A stretch of DNA of 64,000 nucleotides, taken from positions 124,001-188,000 of the forward strand of contig MOWL01000023.1 in assembly GCA_002110485.1 (NCBI GenBank), in the 5' to 3' direction. Within the stretch, counting starts at the first letter, position 1, and each line of letters begins with the position of its first letter. Below, one piece after another: positions 20,675 through 30,581 of the stretch. This DNA comes from Emergomyces orientalis. Its lineage: Eukaryota > Ascomycota > Eurotiomycetes > Onygenales > Ajellomycetaceae. The notes under the pieces were generated by a model that was given only the letters and a program-made list of their open reading frames with translations, was not told the DNA's origin and ran no database searches. Made by a program: the position numbers and the translations under genes.

Positions 20675-23600
20675 ATGCCATACTTCATTAAAAATCCCTT
20701 TAGGAATAAGAGAGGGTCTGGAAGAAGGAGTGGAACCGCAAACTCTATCCCGAGTAGTGAACCAACACAAGACGCGGTAACTCCGCTGGATTCCAGCACC
20801 CAGCTGACGCAAAACCGCGATGAATCGCTGTTGATACCAAATGCAGAGAACCGTGGCCTCAAGTGCCTCTATCAACCGCCAGCACCGGTCGAAGTAGTGG
20901 CTGACATTGTTTTTGTGCATGGTTTGACTGGAAACGCATATAATACGTGGTACCACAAGGGGTCGGATCTGCACTGGCCGAGTGGATTGTTGAAGGAAGA
21001 TGCTCCAAATGCACGTATTTTCACATATGGCTACGATGCCGACGTCACCTCCTTCTGGGGAGGCACCTCACAGAACCGGCTTACCAACCACGCGTCAAAT
21101 ATGGTTGGAGATTTGGTAGGCGTGAGGGAAGGGACAGAAACAGTGAGCAAATTAATACTCAACCAATTGTATTATGCTTAGTGACAAGTCTCACTGACCA
21201 TCACTCTGCTCAGGAGGACCGCGCTCTTATATTTGTCGTGCACAGCCTCGGTGGCCTTGTCCTTGAGCAGGCTCTCCAGTTATCAGAGAATAATGCGGAG
21301 CAGCATCTTCGTCAGATTGAACGCTACAGCAGGGGAATTGTTTTTCTTGGCACGCCGCACTCCGGCTCTGATTTTGCCCCATTCGCCAAAGCAGTGGCTC
21401 GGATCTTGAAGCTAGCTGGAAAACGAGTTAACACCGATATTCTTGAAGCTCTCAAGCGAGAATCACAAATTCTTTTGGACGTGGAGGACTGGTTTGGACA
21501 CTGGCTCCGGCGCCGGTCTCAAGTCCAGAAACCTGTCAATCTCACCTGTTTTTTTGAGGAAGTTGAGCTCGTGGCAGTGGGTAAAGTCGTGTCAGAAGAA
21601 TCGGCAAGAATCGTGGGATATTCATCTTATGGAATACATGCGGATCACATGGTAGGACTGCATCCTTCTCTTTGAATGTTCTCTCTCACATGCTTTTGCT
21701 ATAGGCCATGCCAAAATTCAGCGGGCGCGAAGACGTTGGATATAAGAGGGTACGAGCGGAGCTACGAAGATGGATTAAAAAACTCATTGAAGAGCGTGAA
21801 ACAGACAGTGATCACATTAGCCAGTTAGTCTAACAATGCACTTGTCGTGAGGCATGGTCGGAGCTAAGGTGGAAGCTTTGTCGATAGAGATGAGCGCGAG
21901 ATCCTCAATCGCCTACCGACCGTTCCAGAAGCAGCTTTCAGATCTGAGAGCGGGGATGAGGGTGTCTGTCTACCGGATACCCGGCGAAGCGTACTTGGTG
22001 AAATAAGTTCATGGGCTAACGGAGCCAGCAAACAGCACATCTTCTGGCTGTGTGGTATGGCTGGTACTGGAAAATCCACCATTGCCCGTACAATTGCCGA
22101 GAGACATACTCAAATGCTTGGAGCAAGTTTTTTTTTCTCAAGAGGTGGCGGGGATGTCGGTAACGCCGAAAAGTTCTTTATGACGATCGCACGGCAGTTA
22201 GCGACAGGGTTTCCCGCTTTGCGGAAGCATATTTGCGATGCTGTTGAGAAACACCAAGTCGGGACGAAAAGAGAGCAGTGGGAAAAGCTTATCATCGGCC
22301 CACTAGCCAAATATACTGCACCTGACCCAAAAAATCTTGTCATCATAATCGATGCGCTGGATGAGTGTGATGGAAATGATGAGGTCCGCCTGATACTGCA
22401 ACTTTTGACTGAAATTAGGGACCTCAAATCAACTCACCTGCGAATTCTTCTTACCAGCAGGCCGGAAACTCCGATCCGCCTTGGGTTTAGAGAAATGGAG
22501 ACGGTTATACACCATGACTTGATCCTTGATGACGTCTCCCGAGCTGATGTTGACCGCGATATATCATCGTATTTCCAGTTCCAGTTTCAAAAGATAAGAT
22601 CGGATTCTGAGTACCTTCCTGATGATTGGCCTGGAGATGGTGTCATACATGATCTGGTTCAAAAGGCCGGTGGCCTATTTATTTATGCAGCAACAGTGTG
22701 TCGCTTTATTAGGGCCCACATGGACCATTGGTCACCTCAAGGGCTGCTTGAAGTCTTCATTTCTAATGATGGATGCAAGGATGCCCAGAATCAGAGATAC
22801 AAAGTCCCTTCTAATTCACCAACTGCAGAGCTAGACATGGTTTACATCCATGTTTTGAAGCATTCCATGGCAGGCGACACAAATATGGAAGACAAAGAAT
22901 TTCTTGTCGAGCAATTTAAAGAGGTAGTCGGATCGATTGTTCTTTCGTTCGAGCCACTCTCGCCTATCGCGCTCGATAGACTTTTGAAGCCTGAGAGTGG
23001 GCCTGTATTTCACAAATTGCGCCATCTTCGCTCAGTTCTCAAGGTGACTGGTCAGCATGATTCGATTCGTTTGTTGCATCCCTCATTCCGGGATTTCCTC
23101 ACCGAAAAGTCCAGGTGCAGCAACATGGATTTCTGGGTCGATGAGAAGATAATACACGCTAACCTGGCCACGAAATGTCTTGAACTGATGGGAACTTCTC
23201 TTAAGCAGAATGTTTGCGATATACCTAATCCAGGGATTCTCACAGCTGATATCGACCAAAGCCGGGTAACATGGTGCCTTCCTTCAGAGGTCCAGTATGC
23301 ATGCCTTCACTGGGTTGGGCATTTTCGAAAAGGCGGTGATTTGATACATGATGTCAATGTTCATGGCTTTTTGAAAAAGCATTTTCTTCACTGGCTTGAG
23401 GCGTTGGCTCTGCTAGGTAAGATTGCTGAAGGAGTACTTGCAATAACTGCACTGGAGATCTTGGTGAAACAGTCAACTGAGTTATACTCATTTGTATATG
23501 ATGCAAAACGATTTATATTTTTCAGTCAGCCAATCATTCAAAAGGCTCCTCTTCAGTTATACCACTCAGCTCTTCTATTTGCACCGAAAATGAGCGTGAT

Positions 23601-25323
23601 TAAAGATCAATTCAAGGAGCACATGTCACTTTGGTTTGATCGCTTGCCGCTTGTGGATACACATTGGAGTGCAATGCTGCAGACGCTTGAGGGCCACTCC
23701 GACTGGGTGATGAGCGTGGCCTTCTCCACCGATGGTGGCAAGATCGTCTCCGGATCCGGTGACCGCACGGTTCGAGTGTGGGAGGCGGCCACGGGGAAGC
23801 TGCTGCAGACACTTGAGGGCCACTCCGGCCCAGTGACGAGCGTGGCCTTCTCCACTGACAGTGGCAAGATTGTCTCCGGATCCTATGACCGCACGGTTCA
23901 AGTGTGGGAGGCGGCCATGGGGAAGCTGCTGCAGACACTTGAGGGCCACTCTGACTCAGTGACAAGTGTGGCCTTCTCCGCTGATGGTGGTAACATTGTC
24001 TCTGGATCCAGTGACCGCACGGTTCGAGTGTGGGAGGCGGCCACAGGGAAGCTGCTGCAGACACTTGAGGGCCACTCCAGCCCGGTGACGAGCGTGGCCT
24101 TCTCCACTGATGGTGGCAAAATCATCTCCGGATCCAGTGACTGCACGGTTCAAGTGTGGGAGGCAGCCATGGGGAAGCCGCTGCAGATGCTTGAGGGCCA
24201 CTCCGGCCCGGTGACAAGCGTGGCCTTCTCCACCGATGGTGGCAAGATCGTCTCCGGATCCCATGACCACACGGTTCGAGTGTGGGAGGCGGCCATGGGG
24301 AAGCCGCTGCAGATGCTTGAGGGCCACTCCGACTGGGTGACGAGCGTGGCTTTCTCCGCTGACGGTGGCAAGATCGTCTCCGGATCCAGTGACCGCACAG
24401 TTCGAGTGTGGGAGGCAGCCACAGGGAAGCCGCTGCAGACGCTTGAGAGCCACTCCGACTGGGTGACGAGCGTGGCCTTCTCCGCCGACGGTGGCAAGAT
24501 CGTCTCTGGATCCGGTGACCGCACAGTTCGAGTGTGGGAGGCGGCCACAGGGAAGCCGCTGCAGACGCTTGAGGGCCACTCTGACTGGGTGACGAGCGTG
24601 GCCTTCTCCACTGATGGTGGCAAGATTGTCTCTGGATCCGGTGACTGCATGGTTCGAGTGTGGGAGGCAGCCACAGGGAAGCCACTGCAGATGCTTGAGG
24701 GCCACTCCGGCCCGGTGACAAGCGTGGCCTTCTCCACCGATGGTGGCAAGATCGTCTCCGGATCCCATGACCGCACAGTTCGAGTGTGGGAGGCGGCCAT
24801 GGGGAAGCTGCTGCAGACACTTGAGGGTCACTCCGGCCTGGTGACGAGCGTGGTCTTCTCCGCTGACAGTGGCAAGATTGTCTCTGGATCCGGTGACCGC
24901 ACAGTTCAAGTGTGGGAGGCAGCCACGGGGAAGCCGCTGCAGACGCTTGAGGGCCACTCTGGCCCGGTGACGAGCGTGGCATTCTCCGCTGACGGTGGCA
25001 AGATTGTCTCCGGATCCCATGACTGCACGGTTCGAGTGTGGGAGGCGGCCACGGGGAAGCCGCTGCAGACGCTTGAGGGCCACTCCGGCTGGGTAAGGAG
25101 CATGGCTCTCTCCCTCACTGATGGTGACATGCACGCTACATTCTATTCGATGGACAAGTCAAATTGCTGGATAACAAAAAATGGTTTCCGAATTTTATAC
25201 ATTCCTATTGACTTTAGACCAGCCGAGTTTGCTATGCACAGCCATTCAATTGTGATGGGAGCTCGATCTGGTCGGATAACAATACTTACATTTCGGTCTT
25301 CTATTGATCATAACGTGATTTAA
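20675..25323 (+). CDS. Fungal NLR: esterase-like domain + NACHT + WD40 repeats, about 1,487 aa
   Basis: Model: exons 20675-21142, 21214-21651, 21705-21807 and 21869-25323, total 4,464 nt in one frame. The third intron (21808-21868) has a weak GTGATC donor and is the least certain. The N-terminus is an alpha/beta-hydrolase: VFVHGLTGNAYNTW, nucleophile elbow VVHSLGGLV, then FLGTPHSGS and a candidate catalytic His in GIHADHM. Next is a NACHT NTPase with P-loop GMAGTGKST, Walker B IIIDALDECDG and sensor LLTSRPE. The C-terminus has eleven 42-residue WD40 units plus a degenerate twelfth. NLRs of this NWD class (HET-E/D/R relatives) act in non-self recognition and programmed cell death, and the WD repeats are thought to bind the trigger. 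That role is inferred from the family. The start at 20675 was chosen for its context and good fit; 20534 is an alternative. Confidence 0.85.
23677..25062 (+). repeat. Eleven exact-period 126-bp WD40 repeats
   Basis: Units of exactly 126 bp begin CTGCAGA(C/T)(G/A)CTTGAG. The protein units start LQ(T/M)LEGHS and end VWEAA(T/M)GK(L/P). Variation is concentrated at unit positions 9-10 (DW, GP, DS, SP, GL), 18 (T/A), 28 (G/Y/S/H), 30 (R/C/H), 33 (R/Q), 39 (T/M) and 42 (L/P). The rest is almost invariant, as in 'high internal conservation' repeats of fungal NLRs. Confidence 0.95.
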
Positions 25324-25687
25324 TATTTCAAATATCTTTGCAAAATAAGGGTTTGGGAAATAAGCCATATTTATGTTATAAAGGTTGCCACTCAAATTCT
25401 GCGACATCATAGTGGCGAGACAAGGACCCTGTTTCATACAATACTTCACAAAGGCTCCGCCCAGGGATGTTCAGCAACATATGTGCGTGCCTTTTATTCT
25501 GCGGGTACATAAGCTAAATTACAACGACATTCGAGCTACAGTACATGAATTGCAGATCAAAGACACTAAGTACACGTCCACTGATCAGCTGATCAGGATG
25601 TTAAACCCAATTTCAATCGAGTGTGATACATGTATAAATGCAAGCGAAGGCAATTTCTCTGCAATAAGTGTGTTTAACAACAATGCA
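25324..25687. other. Intergenic, convergent genes
   Basis: This is the 3' region between the NLR and the minus-strand unknown gene. No separate feature was recognised. Confidence 0.4.
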
Positions 25688-26995
25688 TCAACCCGACCCG
25701 TCTCCCCGCTCTTTATGCTGTTCACAATGCTTGATCCAGAAGCTAATGTCACTGACGAACCGGCGGGCGACACCTATCCTCACGCCTTCTTTTACAAAGA
25801 AGTCCGGATCCTCACCAAGAATTTTTTTAAGGTCAAGACAATTTTCTAATGCTACATCACGCGCTTTCCTGATGTTTTCCCTAAAGCCCTCAGTGCTCAC
25901 CCGGGATAGATGCCATTTAGTATATTCTTCCACTGCATCTTCAAGCAGTCCGGGAATTTCAATGGAATCAGTTTGGCTAATTTTTAGAGAGGCTGTTCTG
26001 GTATTGTTGGAGGAAGATAACAAAGGCGGTTGGGTTGGAAGGACATGGATATTGATGGGGAACATTGATCCGGGGGCGGTATAATTGGAGGCTTTAGATT
26101 TCTTTTCAAGTTGATGCTCCTCTTCAGTATATAACTGATCCCGAATATCATCAGGGATATCGTCATGGGTCTCTATGACACCACCTTCGTTTTGTACATA
26201 TCTAACGAGACGCCTCATATGATGTGTCCGAAGCCTGTAGTGCTTCTTTCCCGCTGGGTCCTGCCAACAGTACTGCCCTTCGCGGTGACACGGTGGTCCA
26301 GGGCAACGCATTTTCCGATATACATCCCGCCAAACGGAAGGTTGTCCAGAAGCATCTTCAGCATTCACCTGATCATCAAGTTCACGGAGCATGTTGTTGG
26401 TTGTTGACGTATTTCCTCTTTTGTCAGTTCTTGCTGAAGCGGGGTTGCTGTCTTCTAGGTAGTTAATAGTTATAAAAAGTCTAAGCTTCTTGCCTCGACG
26501 AAAAAGGCCCTCCCACATTAGGAGCTGCCTTTCTATAGCCGTCCAGTCAACATCAATGTTCTCAAAGCACTTAGTAAGATCGCGCTGCGAGCGATCATTA
26601 ACAGAAACCACAACTGTCGTATCATCTATTCGGATCCGTTGATTTCGGGACTTTTTTCGTTGCACAACCCGTTCAGCCTTCTCTACTATTCGTTGCCAGT
26701 ACGAGCTAGGCCTGCGGACCACATCCTGTTCAGAGTCCTTTGCCAAAAGACGATTATTCAAGGTCACTTTCCACTCGATGAGATAATTTATCGCTCTATC
26801 GTTTGATTCATTTTCATCAAGAAAACCCAGCCCCCCGGGTTCAGATCGACGCGGGAGTAAACTTTCATCCCGTATAGGGTTTGGGGAAGGACAATACACG
26901 GATGGTGTGCGACCAGGAGTGGGGGCATACCATCCACTTTGTTCCCAGATGCTTATTTGGGTAGGAGAATCGTTGAGGAGAGGGCTAGAGCCCAT
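25688..26995 (-). CDS. Unknown fungal protein, about 435 aa
   Basis: This is one long uninterrupted frame. I place the start at the ATG at 26995 (MGSSPLLNDSPTQISIWEQ). The frame stays open upstream to 27157, but that extension is encoded by a 45-bp tandem duplication and is unlikely to be translated. The protein has a basic central region (WQRIVEKAERVVQRKKSRNQ), a stretch ending LRLFITINYLED, then a cysteine/histidine cluster CPGPPCHREGQYCW that could bind zinc. A region with THHMRRLVRYVQNEGG and an acidic EEEHQLEKK segment follow. It resembles conserved hypothetical proteins of filamentous fungi, but I cannot name a domain or function. It converges on the NLR gene, 364 bases apart. Confidence 0.65.
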   Translation of the reverse strand: MGSSPLLNDSPTQISIWEQSGWYAPTPGRTPSVYCPSPNPIRDESLLPRRSEPGGLGFLDENESNDRAINYLIEWKVTLNNRLLAKDSEQDVVRRPSSYWQRIVEKAERVVQRKKSRNQRIRIDDTTVVVSVNDRSQRDLTKCFENIDVDWTAIERQLLMWEGLFRRGKKLRLFITINYLEDSNPASARTDKRGNTSTTNNMLRELDDQVNAEDASGQPSVWRDVYRKMRCPGPPCHREGQYCWQDPAGKKHYRLRTHHMRRLVRYVQNEGGVIETHDDIPDDIRDQLYTEEEHQLEKKSKASNYTAPGSMFPINIHVLPTQPPLLSSSNNTRTASLKISQTDSIEIPGLLEDAVEEYTKWHLSRVSTEGFRENIRKARDVALENCLDLKKILGEDPDFFVKEGVRIGVARRFVSDISFWIKHCEQHKERGDGSG

Positions 26996-27050
26996 CTTGA
27001 GGCTGAAGATGCTGCCAAGGATCCTACTACTATCACATATTAGCCGAAGG

Positions 27051-27140
27051 ACTCTGCTTGATAGAGGGAAACCTAATTCTGACAAACCAATGAGGACTCT
27101 GCTTGATAGAGGGAAATCTAATTCTGACAAATCAATGAGT
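27051..27140. repeat. Two 45-bp tandem units upstream of the unknown gene
   Basis: The 45-bp sequence starting ACTCTGCTTGATAGAGGG is repeated head to tail at 27051-27095 and 27096-27140, with three visible differences (two of them C/T). Confidence 0.85.
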
Positions 27141-27157
27141 ATGATCAGCAGAGTCAT

Positions 27158-27702
27158 CTAAAGCACGCTGCCGAGTTGTCATTCTAGAAGGCAAATCCAG
27201 GAAACAGGAAGATGTTGACAGATTTCTGAACTTGGCTGGGCCAGTCCCAGTTTGACTGGTTTGCATGGAAACTTCCTCTGAGTTCCAGGAACTGTAGCAA
27301 TACGGAAACACGAGGTGACGTCATTTTAAAGTACCGTAAAATACTAAGAAAATAAATTACAGAATCATTATTATTTCTAAAGTATATTCAAATAGAGCTT
27401 AGTGTAGAATCTGTTAAGTATGAGAAATAATTATTCAAGTTGACAGAATTGCACCAGTTTTGCAAACAACTGTAGCATTGAGTATTTTTGAATTTATATG
27501 TGGATAGATTGTAGATTCGGCGGCTGCATCATGACACAGACTTGCGAAAGCAGCTAATAAAGCTTAGAGTAGATTTACATTTCAAAAAGAGCTTAGTGAT
27601 GATTTCAAATTCATTATAATTTATAATAAATAAAATCTTTCATTTATTTTAAATCTGTTTATGTGATGGGCTACGCCCATGTTAGTAGACCATTCCGCTC
27701 AA
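27158..27702. other. Start of the AT-rich transposon nest; LTR-B fragment at 27662-27699
   Basis: There is no gene. Bases 27662-27699 match the first 38 bases of the Gypsy-2 LTR (38308 onward; shared GGCTACGCCC and AGACCATTCCGCT). Sequence near 27545-27660 resembles 15640-15760. Confidence 0.5.
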
Positions 27703-28188
27703 AGTCTTATAGAATTATATCACTTTTGACCATATTTCTTTACTTCAGTGACTGATTCAGTTTTTGAAAATAATCTCAATTTTGAGCTGCATACTTGATA
27801 TGTGAGGAGAAGTTTAGAATAATGAATATTTCTGAATAGTTTTTATCAATTTCTCTGCAAAAAATTGATTTATTTTGTCAGTTTTTCTTTCAAAAACTGT
27901 CATTTCAATTGAATAATTTATTATTCATTGAATTCAATTCTTTTCTCTTCATTTTGTAGCACAAGAAAGAAGTCTGTGAAGATTTAATTGATTTATCTTT
28001 AAAAATCAATATCATCTTTTATTTTTGAAGGTGTCTCTTATTCTGGGCTGGAATTACTGTAATGGCAAGTGACAAGAAGTTACATGTATTTAGATATAGT
28101 TTACATGATAAATTCTAGTAATACTAGGTGGGCATCATAATCACTGATTGCATATGCCTTAATGGAAGAAAAAAAAAAAAAAAAAAAA
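27703..28188 (+). mobile_element. 5'-truncated LINE 3' end with poly(A)
   Basis: A 28-base match to the LINE reverse transcriptase region (CTTATAGAATTATATCAC) opens this stretch. Near its end it carries TTCTGGGCTGGAATT, as found at the 3' end of the full LINE copy. It finishes with the structured tail (28115-28159) and an A-run at 28169-28188. The sequence between is diverged and RIP-like. I infer a related but distinct LINE subfamily. Confidence 0.5.
28115..28159 (+). other. LINE 3' tail structure, copy A
   Basis: Hairpin CTAGT-AAT-ACTAG (28115-28127), then a nested stem: outer GGGCAT (28130-28135) pairs with ATGCCT (28154-28159), inner AATC (28139-28142) pairs with GATT (28146-28149) around ACT. 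It is followed by TTAATGGAAG and poly(A). Homologous to copies B (42436-42518) and C (43194-43284). Confidence 0.65.
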
Positions 28189-28942
28189 TGATAAACCTCT
28201 TTCAGTATTAGAAAGTTGTATTATACTATTTAAAACTCTTTCAGCTTGAGCCATTCTTTTTTGAATATGAGATTTAAAATTGAGTTTTGAATTCAGTCAG
28301 ATTTCTAGCCATCTTACAACTGATTTAGACTTTATTTCTTGATTTAATAGATTTAAACTTATTTCCTTTTCATATCTTTTTGAAAAAAAGTGAATTAATT
28401 CAGTTTTTTTCATATCAAATTGAATTAGATTTAAATCTTCTCTATTAAATATCTCTTGCACAGCTTTTTCAATATTTTCACAATTTTCTTTTATTGTTCT
28501 TGAGCTGAAAACCAGATCTATATCATCTACATAGCTAGAAGATCTCACTATCTCCATTTCTCTATCTTTGAATAGATTTTTTGTATATATAGCAAATAGA
28601 ATTGGTGAGACTGAAGACTTCTGAGAAACTTCTATTTCAATTTCAGTAATATCTTGCTTTAATGAGTCAAAAAGTAGTTGAATATATCTTTTTGACATAA
28701 AACATATAACTCACTTTATTAATGCTTTTGGTAGTTTCATCTCTTGAAGAATAATTATTAGCTTATTCTTTGAAACATGATCAAAAGCACCTTTCATATC
28801 AATAAAAGCAGCTGTTGTAACTAAGCCTTCATTTTTTGCCATTTGAATATCATGAATCATTGATAAAACTGTGTCTATTGCAGAATTCTGTTTTCTGCCA
28901 CCCATTTGATCATTATATAATAAATCAGTGATTGAGCCTAGA
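28188..28942 (-). mobile_element. LINE reverse-transcriptase fragment, heavily mutated
   Basis: On the minus strand it matches the LINE copy at 39866-40615 at high identity and covers reverse transcriptase blocks from MGGRKQNSAIDTV through GAFDHVSKNKL to the active-site region SSYVDDIDLVF. Relative to the better copy it has about 18 C-to-T or G-to-A changes, including TGG to TGA and loss of the conserved GVPQGSPVSP loop (here reads EVSQKSSVSP). Both ends are cut: one at the Gypsy-1 LTR (28943), the other at the poly(A) of the neighbouring LINE tail. Confidence 0.85.
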
Positions 28943-29168
28943 TGTCAGAGGTTGAACCCCTATATGATTATATGGACTCGGGCTAGCCGCCCAAACAGAC
29001 TAATAGCTTCCACGCTAGTGGCTAGCCCTCACTTGCAGCTTGCACTTAGAGCTCTTTTCTTCACACTCTTTGCACTCTCTCTTTTCTTTCTCTTTTCTTT
29101 CTTAAGCTTTTCTTCTTGTATTTTAGATACAATATAGTTCTTTCATACCTAATTGCTCACCTCTTACA
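28943..29168 (+). repeat. Gypsy-1 5' LTR, 226 bp
   Basis: Begins TGTCAGAGGTTG and ends CTCTTACA. Matches 34279-34504 closely, with C/T and G/A differences. Confidence 0.9.
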
Positions 29169-29208
29169 TTAGAAAAGCTTCGTTTTTACTCCTTACTAAA
29201 GAAAGACA

Positions 29209-29392
29209 TGGAAAAGCCCAGAAAGACACTGGCATCACAGATCAATTATTAAGAAAGAATAATAGTGTGACAGGGTAGCAAGGAATCCCTGCATCTATAA
29301 GAAAGTCCAGAAGAATACTGGCATTATAAACTCATTCTTTGAGTAAATCACGGTGTGACAGGGTAGCAAGGAATCCCTGCATTTATAAGAAC
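29209..29392 (+). repeat. Gypsy-1 leader, two tandem 88-bp units
   Basis: GTGTGACAGGGTAGCAAGGA starts at 29265 and again at 29353, 88 bases apart. The preceding parts also correspond (CAGAA-A-ACTGGCAT). Each unit contains CAGGG-(11 nt)-CCCTG, able to form a short stem. The inverted copy at 38586-38920 keeps the same duplication. Confidence 0.7.
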
Positions 29393-29402
29393 AAAAACTC
29401 TG

Positions 29403-30581
29403 ATGATCATCTTTAAGATCTCATTGAATGAAGACGAATTTGTGTTAGTCACAAGCAGTCATGAATCACAGAATGAAGAAATGATCATCAATTTCACTAG
29501 AGAGAAGCTTGCGGAGCTTCTTCAGATAAAGAAAAGACTGACAGCTCAACAAGTGAAGCTACAGGATCAACAATGAGAACTCAAGAAGCAATGAATAGTC
29601 ACTGAAACTTCAGACTCAACTGAAGTTATCACTACCCCTCTCTCTATTGAATCAAAACAGTCAAAAGCAAGCCTTTCAGACCCTGCCTGTTATAACAGTA
29701 ATAATCTCTTCTATTTCCCACAGTTCCTCAGCAACCTCAAAGCCAAGATTATGATTGATGAACAGGCCATTGGAAATGAACAAGCTCAAGTGTGGTATAC
29801 TTTTGAAAGACTGAAAGACAAAGCATCAGCAAGAATTCATTCTTGGGTGAATCAGTATTCTGAAACTAGTAGATTTATCATCAAGAAGTTCCTTGAGCTT
29901 CTGAAATCAACATTTGCTGACACAGTCTATGAGCAGAAAGTCTTGGACAAACTGAATAGACTGAGACAAGAAAAGAAAAGCTTTGATGAACTCTTGACTG
30001 AGCTGAAGTAACTGCTTCTAGAGACTGGTGAACATGAATGGACTGATTCAATCAAAAAAGACTATCTGAAAGAAGTCTTTAACTGAGAACTAAAGAAATA
30101 TCTCTTGAGCTTGAATGAAAAGAAGTTCTATGATGAATTCAAGAATCAAGTGAAAAGAATTGCAGATCATGTGAAGAACTTTAATAAGTTTGAGAAGAGT
30201 CAGCTGAGTTGACACTGAAATATCTCATTCAAGAGATTCTGGAGAAGCCTTTCCCAGACCCCTTCTGAATCACAGGATGTCATGGACTGGGAGCCCACAC
30301 CAGCGCGAACCGCCAAGGAGAAGGACAAGAGAACACAACATGCTGTATGAGTAAACCTCAAGAAGCTGAATAGAAGAAAGGAAAAGAGGTTGTGCTTCCG
30401 CTGTGGAGTATCAGAGCACATGGTCACAGATTGCCCTTACAAGCCTGCACGGCGCCCTGTGAAGGCCGCCAGTGTAGCCCCCATGTTGGAACCCCGCCAA
30501 AGCCGCCCTCAGCCTCAGTCAAGGGTGAGTAGCCTCAACAGTAGCTCAAGAGAGAGCTCTCCAGAGCCGGGAAAAGAGTAG
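29403..30581 (+). pseudogene. Gypsy-1 gag with premature stops
   Basis: The frame begins at ATG 29403 (MIIFKISLNEDEF) and ends at TAG 30579-30581. It includes a gag core (VWYTFERLKDKASARIHSWV) and a CCHC zinc knuckle CFRCGVSEHMVTDCPY near 30391-30438. In-frame TGA codons occur at 29571 and 29592 and at several later points, with one TAA at about 30009. Most TGAs stand where arginine CGA fits. Gag packages the RNA in virus-like particles; this copy could not make a full one. Confidence 0.8.
30569..30575 (+). promoter_or_regulatory. Candidate -1 frameshift site GGGAAAA
   Basis: In the gag frame the codons are CCG GGA AAA GAG TAG, so G GGA AAA fits the X XXY YYZ slippery pattern. It lies one codon before the gag stop (30579-30581). 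The pol frame is -1 relative to gag and is open across this point. Confidence 0.65.

Noticed and set aside
23956..25134. Long open frames on the minus strand opposite the WD40 repeats (up to 392 codons)
   Set aside because: They are periodic by-products of the 126-bp repeats on the coding strand, with arginine/proline/histidine-rich nonsense sequence and no family resemblance.
25385..25849. Plus-strand frame of 154 codons after the NLR
   Set aside because: It overlaps the end of the better-supported minus-strand gene and shows no domain or splice support.
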